From NCBI GenBank assembly GCA_964348615.1, contig CAYGDE010000022.1:1-10751 (forward strand): a DNA stretch of 10,751 nucleotides, read 5' to 3'. The notes under the pieces were generated by a model, which had not been told where the DNA came from, did no database searches, and worked only from the letters and a program-made list of their open reading frames with translations. Numbering within the stretch: position 1 is the first letter of the stretch; each line of letters starts with the position of its first letter. Of the stretch, positions 6,891-10,751 are shown one piece after another. The stretch comes from DATIHT01 sp964348615 (GTDB lineage: Bacteria; Patescibacteriota; Microgenomatia; Curtissbacterales; GWA2-41-24). Position numbers and translations under genes: made by a program.

Positions 6891-7577
6891 ATGATAGAAT
6901 TTATAAACGTTACTAAAAAATACCCAAACGGTCATATTGCCATCGACGATGTAAATCTTAAAATAGATGATGGCGAATTTGTTTTTATTGTTGGGCCATC
7001 AGGCGCAGGCAAATCTACACTTTTAAGGCTAATAACCTTAGAAATTCTTCCTACTTCCGGCCAAATTACAATAAATGGCGAAAATATATTAAAGATACCT
7101 TCGGCAAAAATACCATTCTTGCGAAGAAGGGTAGGGACTGTTTTCCAAGATTTTAAACTTCTTTTAAATAGGACCGTTTTTGAAAACGTAGCAGTTCCAC
7201 TGGAGGTACTTTCCCAAAAAGATTCTGCAATCGAAAAACAAGTTTCCGAAGTATTGGAAAAGGTTAATATCTTGGACAAAGCAGATAGTTTTCCGGCACA
7301 ACTTTCCGGAGGGGAAGTCCAAAGGACAGCAATTGCCAGAGCAATTATTTCCAAACCTGCAATTCTTCTTGCAGACGAACCGACTGGCGATTTAGACCCA
7401 AAAACATCTCAAGATGTTGTTGAACTATTGGAAAAGATAAACAAAAATGATAAAACAACAATAATTATGGCCACACACAATGAAGCAGTCGTAAACCATT
7501 TCAAAAAAAGAGTAATTGTTCTTAAAGCGGGTAAAGTCGAAAAAGACGAGAAAGAAGGGAAATATGACGCAGGTTAA
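6891..7577 (+). CDS. ftsE: Cell division ABC ATPase FtsE
   Basis: FtsE is the cytosolic ATPase of the FtsEX complex, which uses ATP to switch on peptidoglycan hydrolases at the division site instead of transporting a substrate. The start chosen is the ATG at 6891, giving 228 residues (the usual FtsE length) and the expected MIEFINVTKKYPNG opening. An upstream in-frame ATG at 6840 would overlap the preceding gene and add 17 unrelated residues. Walker A is at 35-43 (GPSGAGKST), the Q-loop reads VFQDFKLL, the ABC signature LSGGEVQR is at 138-145, and Walker B with the catalytic glutamate is at 158-163 (ILLADE, Asp162 and Glu163), followed by PTGDLD. The switch histidine is in MATHNE. There is no Shine-Dalgarno. 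The end overlaps ftsX by 14 bases, so the two are translationally coupled. Confidence 0.96.
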   Translation: MIEFINVTKKYPNGHIAIDDVNLKIDDGEFVFIVGPSGAGKSTLLRLITLEILPTSGQITINGENILKIPSAKIPFLRRRVGTVFQDFKLLLNRTVFENVAVPLEVLSQKDSAIEKQVSEVLEKVNILDKADSFPAQLSGGEVQRTAIARAIISKPAILLADEPTGDLDPKTSQDVVELLEKINKNDKTTIIMATHNEAVVNHFKKRVIVLKAGKVEKDEKEGKYDAG

Positions 7578-8439
7578 AAGCACCCTAAAGCTGCTTCGAA
7601 GGAGTCCGTATCAAGCACTAGCAGCCACTCTGGCTATGGCTCTTACTTTTTTAATAGCCTCGATTTTTGTAGTTTTGACAGTAGGCGGCCAAATTATTTT
7701 AAATTACTTCGAACAAAGGCCAGAACTGCATATTTTTTTCAAAGAAGAAACCCCAGAGGACAAAATCCAACAAATTGCCGACGCCGCAAAATCTACAGGT
7801 TTTGTTAAAGATGTGAAATATATTTCCAAAGATGAAGCACTCGCAATCTACAAAGAAAGATTTAAAGATGACCCAGAGTTAACAGAGTCTGTAACCTCCG
7901 ATTTCTTGCCGCGTTCAATTTTGGTTTCAGTCACAAAACCGGAAGGAGTTATAGAAATTACCAAAGCTGTTAGTGGCAAACCAGAGGTAGAAAAAGTAGC
8001 AAGTATCTCCGAAAAAGCCATAGAAAATCTCACCAGTACAATAAAAATCTTGCGGTTCGGCGGCATAATTTTCGTAGCAACCCTAAGTGCAGTATCCTTC
8101 CTTATTATAATAATGGTTATTGGGATGAGAATTGCACTGCGGCGTGAAGAAATTTCGATTATGAGTCTTGTTGGAGCAACGAAATGGTTTATCGCCAAAC
8201 CGTTCTTCTTAGAAGGGGCTCTTTATGGTTTTCTCGGAGCAACTATTGCTACTTTCACAACTTACACAATACTTCTTTTTTACTCACCCAGTATTCAAGA
8301 GTTTTTAAACCCAATTCAAGTTTTTCCGATTGCCTGGCAATTTTTCATTTATCTATGGATAACCGAAGTGCTTATTGCTGCGACAATAGGCATTGTTGGG
8401 TCGCTGATTGCTCTTTTTAGATACCTTAAGATTAAATGA
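7564..8439 (+). CDS. ftsX: Cell division ABC permease-like protein FtsX
   Basis: FtsX is the membrane partner of FtsE. Its extracellular loop binds the hydrolase or its activator and relays ATP-driven changes. The ATG at 7564 gives 291 residues and is preceded by a weak ribosome site (GAAGGGA, 7554-7560). An earlier in-frame ATG at 7516 lies inside ftsE and is less likely. Topology fits the family: TM1 ~20-44, a large external domain ~45-160 (including ELHIFFKEETPEDK and YISKDEAL, usual for FtsX), TM2 ~165-188, TM3 ~212-236 and TM4 ~258-285. The cytosolic loop REEISIMSLVGATKWFI is the typical MacB/FtsX coupling region. The stop TGA shares four bases (ATGA) with the start of the M23 gene, showing tight coupling and UGA used as a stop. 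Confidence 0.95.
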   Translation: MTQVKSTLKLLRRSPYQALAATLAMALTFLIASIFVVLTVGGQIILNYFEQRPELHIFFKEETPEDKIQQIADAAKSTGFVKDVKYISKDEALAIYKERFKDDPELTESVTSDFLPRSILVSVTKPEGVIEITKAVSGKPEVEKVASISEKAIENLTSTIKILRFGGIIFVATLSAVSFLIIIMVIGMRIALRREEISIMSLVGATKWFIAKPFFLEGALYGFLGATIATFTTYTILLFYSPSIQEFLNPIQVFPIAWQFFIYLWITEVLIAATIGIVGSLIALFRYLKIK

Positions 8440-9580
8440 AAAAACTTCTAGTATTATTGGCACTGCCAATAATACTGCTTGCTATCTCCAGCTCAAAAAT
8501 CCTTGCAACCGAACTTTCAGATTGTGAAAAAGACGATATACCTGGCGACAAAGTTTCCGATTGTATCAAACTGCTTGCCCAAAAAGTTACAGATCTTGGC
8601 AGTCAAAAAAAGACTCTTTCTTCGCAAATTACCCAATTCGACACTCAAATTAAATTAACCCAGACCAAAATCTCCGATGCACAAGCAACAATCGACCTGC
8701 TTGAAAAAGAAATAAATGTTTTAGGTTACAGAATTAGTTATGTTAACGAATCTGTAGATAAAGTAGAAAAACTCCTAAAACAGAGAATAGTAGCAACATA
8801 CCAGCAGGGGTTTATTTCCAACTTAGAAATCATTTTAACCTCCTCCGATTTTTCAGATCTCATCTTAAGAACTCAATATCTTAAAGATGTACAGGAAAAC
8901 GACAAAAAAATGCTGGCAAGTCTCCTGCAAACTAAAACCGATTATGCAAACCAAAAAGACGAAAGGGAAACAAAGCAAGCGGCCATAGAAGACAACAAGA
9001 AAAAACTCTTAGGGCTAAAAACCAGCCTAGACTCTCAAAAAGCAGAAAAGCAAGCTTTCCTGGAAGCTACTAAAAACGACGAAGCCAAATTCCAAAGACT
9101 GCTCGCCCAAGCCCAAGCCGAACAAGCGATTGTTTTTGGTGGAGGGTCGGATGTATTTATGAGGAACGTTGCCCAAGGTGATTCAATCGGTTCAATTGCT
9201 GCCCACAGTGCAAGTCCCGGCTGCTCAACAGGAGCCCACCTGCATTTCGAGGTCCATAAAAATAATTCTCTCCAAAATCCAAACGATTATCTAAAATCGG
9301 CTAGCTATTCATATTCTTATTCGCAAGAACAGCAAAGTTACTACGGTTCAATTAACCCTCACGGAGATTTGCCCTGGCCGCTATCCGAACCAATAACTAT
9401 TCACCAAGGATACGGTTCCCACCCATTTGCTCAGCAATTTTATTCAGGCGGAATTCATACTGGTATTGATATGGATTCAAACACATCAGCTGTAAAATCG
9501 ATAAAATCCGGCAAGCTTTATGGCGGGTCTTATAATTGTTCCAATGGAAAACTTTACTATGCCAAAGTTGAACACGACGA
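8436..9580 (+). CDS. EnvC/PcsB-like coiled-coil M23 peptidase, permuted motif order, C-terminus lost in gap
   Basis: This is an exported murein hydrolase, or hydrolase activator, of the type controlled by FtsEX. Residues 1-~25 are a signal peptide (MKKLLVLLALPIILLAISSS). Residues ~38-235 form long coiled coils of the EnvC/PcsB type, with the usual central stretch RIVATYQQGFISNLEIILTS. Cys29 and Cys43 flank the start of the coil. The peptidase part is odd. The block GDSIGSIAAHSASPGCSTG, then AHLHFEVHKN with His268 and His270, and NPNDYL is the C-terminal end of an M23/LytM domain, but it comes first. A Tyr/Ser-rich linker follows, then PWPLSEPITIHQGYG and GGIHTGIDM with His341 and Asp345, which belong to the N-terminal half of the domain. 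Sequence stops at 100 Ns after ~381 residues. All three usual zinc ligands are present, so catalysis is plausible. ATGA overlap with ftsX supports joint function. Confidence 0.9.
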
Positions 9581-9680
9581 NNNNNNNNNNNNNNNNNNNN
9601 NNNNNNNNNNNNNNNNNNNNNNNNNNNNNNNNNNNNNNNNNNNNNNNNNNNNNNNNNNNNNNNNNNNNNNNNNNNNNNNN
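9581..9680. other. Assembly gap (100 Ns)
   Basis: Exactly 100 Ns, probably a placeholder of unknown true length. It hides the end of the M23 protein and the beginning of whatever gene ends at 9804. Since at least a few dozen codons of M23 domain would be expected, the real gap may be longer. Confidence 0.98.
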
Positions 9681-9804
9681 CCAACCCGAAAAAAGTAATT
9701 CTAAAACTAAAATAGCCGCACTTTTAACTGGTTCTGGAGCTATAATAATAGGAACGTCAATTGCGTTCTTTCTATGGTATCGGAAAACTTTAGAAAAACC
9801 TTAA
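9681..9804 (+). CDS. C-terminal tail of an unidentified membrane protein
   Basis: Only about 40 codons are visible after the gap. They encode a polar lysine/serine stretch (QPEKSNSKTK), one transmembrane segment (IAALLTGSGAIIIGTSIAF then FLWY) and a short basic end (RKTLEKP), ending in TAA at 9802-9804. This looks like a C-terminal membrane anchor with the bulk of the protein outside. No LPxTG motif is visible in what remains. It may be a separate gene. If the true gap length changes the phase, it could instead be the end of the M23 protein, which would then be membrane-anchored at its C-terminus. The family cannot be assigned. The end overlaps the next gene by 31 bases. Confidence 0.6.
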
Positions 9805-10157
9805 ATTTATGGCTGCCGGTTCTTGTCTGGGCATCAGTTATATTTTATTTTTCATCCCAACCCCAAAAACATGTAAGCGAATTTTTTTTAGCAGATTTTT
9901 TGGTTAAAAAAGCTGCGCATGTGGGGGAATTTGCAATTTTATTCGTCTTAATTTATAGAGCCACCGGGAAAAAAATTCCGCTTTCTTTCTTGCTAACCAT
10001 TCTTTATGCGGCCTCAGACGAATTTCACCAAACTTTTGTCCCAGGAAGGACTCCAAAACTATATGACATAATCGGTTTTGACATTACAGGGGCAAATATT
10101 GCAAGCTATGCACTATGGAAATTATCACAAAGGGCGAAAACGAAACAGAAAAATTAG
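9774..10157 (+). CDS. VanZ-like family membrane protein
   Basis: This is a small integral membrane protein of 127 residues. The VanZ-like family is named after the teicoplanin-resistance protein VanZ, but most members have no established biochemical role. Family marks are visible: KKAAHVGEFAIL (~45-56), where a Lys and His precede the second membrane segment, and SDEFHQTFVPGRTPKLYD (~81-98), the conserved DExHQ...GR...D block, followed by a glycine where family members have a small residue. Hydrophobic segments lie at about 11-27, 47-61, 68-82 and 99-115. The ATG at 9774 overlaps the upstream reading frame by 31 bases; no Shine-Dalgarno is seen and the ATG at 9809 is in another frame. The stop is TAG and overlaps the next gene by 43 bases. 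A cell-surface role is suggested by family and neighbours only. Confidence 0.88.
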   Translation: MVSENFRKTLNLWLPVLVWASVIFYFSSQPQKHVSEFFLADFLVKKAAHVGEFAILFVLIYRATGKKIPLSFLLTILYAASDEFHQTFVPGRTPKLYDIIGFDITGANIASYALWKLSQRAKTKQKN

Positions 10158-10751
10158 GCCAAAACTTTGCAGGTAGCCTTAAAAATGGGGACGTTGTTGC
10201 CCTTTTTGGCAACCTTGGCGCTGGCAAATCAGTTTTTTCAAGAGGAATTGCAAGAGGTTTGGGCATAAATGAAAAAATTTCATCTCCTACATATGTTTTC
10301 ATAAAGACATATAAAAAAGGTAAAACTGTGCTCCATCATATAGACCTGTATAGATCACAAGGCACTGCAGATCTTGAAGCACTCGGGCTGGATGAAGTAT
10401 TCCAAAATGATGCAATTGTTCTTATAGAATGGGCAGAAAAAATACAAAAAAATTTACCCCAAAAAACAATTAAAGTTTATATAGAAAAAATCGATGATAA
10501 AAAAAGAAAAATAAAAATTACCTACCCGGATCTCGACAAGGCCGCCGAAATTTTAAAATCTGGCGGTGTTGTAATCTTTCCAACCGACACCGTCTACGGT
10601 ATAGGCAGTATTTTCAACAGTGTAAAAGCAGTCAAACGTATTTATAAAATAAAAGGCAGGGAAAAAACCCAAGCATTTCCAATTTTAGTTTCAAGTATCC
10701 AAGAAGCCAAAAAGATTGCCCAAATAAACGCTGTTGCGCAAGATTTAATGC
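10115..10751 (+). CDS. TsaE-TsaC (YrdC/Sua5) fusion protein, 3' truncated by window
   Basis: One uninterrupted frame of 212 visible codons carries two enzymes of tRNA t6A37 synthesis. Residues 1-~138 are TsaE, the ATPase that acts with TsaB-TsaD: Walker A GNLGAGKS at 32-39, SSPTY at 56-60, HHIDLYR at 74-80 and the IEWAEK block with Glu105. From ~139 a TsaC/YrdC domain begins: LDKAAEILKSGGVVIF, then PTDTVYGIG at 156-164, and KGR in YKIKGREKTQAF. TsaC makes the threonylcarbamoyl-adenylate that TsaB-TsaD transfers to tRNA. I checked the junction codon by codon (10502-10573): there is no stop, and no ATG, GTG or TTG in frame that would start a separate tsaC. TsaE alone is usually 140-155 residues, so both domains look complete where visible. 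The ATG lies inside vanZ (43-base overlap) with no Shine-Dalgarno. Confidence 0.88.
   Translation, partial: MEIITKGENETEKLGQNFAGSLKNGDVVALFGNLGAGKSVFSRGIARGLGINEKISSPTYVFIKTYKKGKTVLHHIDLYRSQGTADLEALGLDEVFQNDAIVLIEWAEKIQKNLPQKTIKVYIEKIDDKKRKIKITYPDLDKAAEILKSGGVVIFPTDTVYGIGSIFNSVKAVKRIYKIKGREKTQAFPILVSSIQEAKKIAQINAVAQDLM

Noticed and set aside
7516..7563. Longer FtsX from the ATG at 7516
   Set aside because: It would lie deep within ftsE; the ATG at 7564 has a weak ribosome site and the expected short cytosolic N-terminus.
5285..8439. Recoded UGA (code 25) as in Gracilibacteria or Absconditabacteria
   Set aside because: RF2 with SPF and GGQ is present, ftsX ends at TGA exactly where expected, and no conserved domain contains an in-frame TGA.
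9681..9698. PTRKK as the true C-terminus of the M23 protein
   Set aside because: It depends on the placeholder gap being exactly 100 bases; another frame through the same bases encodes a convincing transmembrane tail.

Overview
The window is a dense, AT-rich block of bacterial housekeeping and cell-envelope genes, all on the + strand. Gene content and style suggest a Candidate Phyla Radiation (Patescibacteria) genome, most likely Microgenomates-like. The supporting signs are very short intergenic gaps, several coding overlaps, few Shine-Dalgarno sites, a SecA with an inserted segment in its first nucleotide-binding domain and an atypical zinc tail, and a small cell-wall gene set. The lineage is my inference. 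Stops used are TAA (most genes), TGA (ftsX) and TAG (vanZ-like). RF2 is present, so UGA is a stop here and the code is not the recoded one of Gracilibacteria/Absconditabacteria.

Layout: 1-678 is the C-terminal half of seryl-tRNA synthetase. 682-873 holds a sigma70-type promoter and a 50-residue basic ORF that overlaps the start of secA (866-3754). A promoter abuts an L,D-transpeptidase gene (3792 onward), which is cut by a 100-N assembly gap. After the gap comes uppP, missing its first codons (4515-5261), then prfB (5285-6361), then a single-pass membrane protein (6421-6876), then ftsE, ftsX and an EnvC/PcsB-like coiled-coil M23 protein, tightly linked at 6891-9580. A second 100-N gap interrupts the M23 gene. 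Beyond it lie the tail of an unidentified membrane protein (to 9804), a VanZ-like gene (9774-10157), and an ORF (10115 to the window edge) that encodes TsaE and TsaC/YrdC domains in one frame.

How the genes fit together: SecA exports envelope proteins, UppP recycles the lipid carrier for peptidoglycan, and the L,D-transpeptidase crosslinks or anchors peptidoglycan. FtsEX with the adjacent coiled-coil M23 protein form the classic ATP-driven module for controlled septal cell-wall hydrolysis. The order secA - prfB - ftsE - ftsX - hydrolase resembles the arrangement known in Firmicutes. SerRS, RF2 and the TsaE-TsaC protein serve translation and the tRNA t6A modification.

Most unusual points: (1) in the M23 protein the C-terminal half-motif of the peptidase (HxH) lies before the N-terminal half-motif (HxxxD), as in a circular permutation; (2) TsaE and TsaC are fused; (3) promoter-like elements sit directly on start codons, implying leaderless or near-leaderless transcripts; (4) a small basic ORF is coupled to secA. 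No tRNA, rRNA, CRISPR array, insertion sequence or convincing hairpin terminator was seen. No gene-free stretch exceeds 300 bases.
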